The notes beneath the pieces were generated by a model. The model had not been told where the DNA came from. It worked only from the letters and a program-made list of their open reading frames with translations, and ran no database searches. From Desulfarculus sp. (GTDB lineage: Bacteria > Desulfobacterota > Desulfarculia > Desulfarculales > Desulfarculaceae), in NCBI GenBank assembly GCA_016208115.1, contig JACQYR010000072.1, forward strand, positions 1 to 56,677: a stretch of 56,677 nt of DNA, read 5' to 3'. Both the position numbers and the translations under genes were made by a program. Of the stretch, positions 56,272-56,677 are shown piece after piece. Positions within the stretch are counted from its first letter, which is position 1, and each line of letters begins with the position of its first letter.

Positions 56272-56677
56272 CTATGCTAAAGCCGCCGCGATCTGGGCGG
56301 CGAGTTGGTCGTAACCGAAGCCGGCCACGTTGACCCCGTTCTTGGGGCAGGTGGCCTGGCAGCATCCGCAGCCCTTGCACTGGGCCGAGTTGATGACTAC
56401 GTGGCGCTTGATGCCCTCGCCCAACTCCTCCAGGGTGATGGCGTGGTAAGGACAGACGTCCAGGCACAGAGCGCAGCCGTCGCAGGCCTTCTCGTCCACC
56501 ACGGCCTTGATGGAGTCCAGGTCAATGCGGGTCTTGCTGAGCACGGTCACCGCCCGGGAGACGGCGGCCTTGGCCTGGGAGATGGTCTCCTCCATGGGCT
56601 TGGGATAGTGGGCCAGACCGGCAAGGAACAGGCCGTCGGTGGAAAAATCCACCGGCCGCAGCTTGACGTGGGCCTCC
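56272..56677 (-). CDS. hdrA: Heterodisulfide reductase subunit A-like protein, C-terminal part (truncated by window edge)
   Basis: STDGLFLAGLAHYPKPMEETISQAKAAVSRAVTVLSK; two ferredoxin clusters CDGCALCLDVCP, CKGCGCCQATCP. Confidence 0.85.
   Translation of the reverse strand, partial: EAHVKLRPVDFSTDGLFLAGLAHYPKPMEETISQAKAAVSRAVTVLSKTRIDLDSIKAVVDEKACDGCALCLDVCPYHAITLEELGEGIKRHVVINSAQCKGCGCCQATCPKNGVNVAGFGYDQLAAQIAAALA

Overview
GC-rich window whose gene content (GlyQS, NrfHA, Mvh/Hdr, Mod, rubredoxin/ISF cluster) fits an anaerobic deltaproteobacterium (Desulfobacterota). About 1-24.3 kb is an integrated temperate prophage: lambda-type head genes (GpA/B/C/D/E), a Mu-type contractile tail (sheath L, DUF2635, GpU), GpZ, a ParB-like plus ABC-ATPase/GNAT (COG2401-like) pair, DnaC loader, replication protein, PLD nuclease, ParA/ParB, CII-like and XRE regulators, HicBA and a tyrosine integrase. 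Its left end lies outside the window. The rest is host: ftsY, smc, glyS/glyQ, a low-GC islet, FkbM methyltransferase, redox cluster, ABC-F, modE/modABC, nrfHA, a class I cytochrome, HD-GYP, patatin-Omp85, a histidine kinase, and mvhA/G/D-hdrA. Main non-routine observations: (1) a ~195-200 bp repeat of five consecutive hairpins with compensatory stem changes, in two full copies and one copy cut by the window edge; one copy appears to supply the signal-peptide start of a cytochrome c gene; (2) sixteen in-phase 11-bp ACCCCCT/AGGGGGT units inside the phage replication gene (candidate ori); (3) four copies of a TTCGGCGCGCCGAA palindrome, all in the ParAB-encoding prophage (candidate parS); (4) two in-frame UGA (selenocysteine) codons, in mvhA and mvhD, each followed at similar distance by a hairpin with the same UGGAU loop; (5) frameshifted prophage genes, including a 32-bp tandem duplication.
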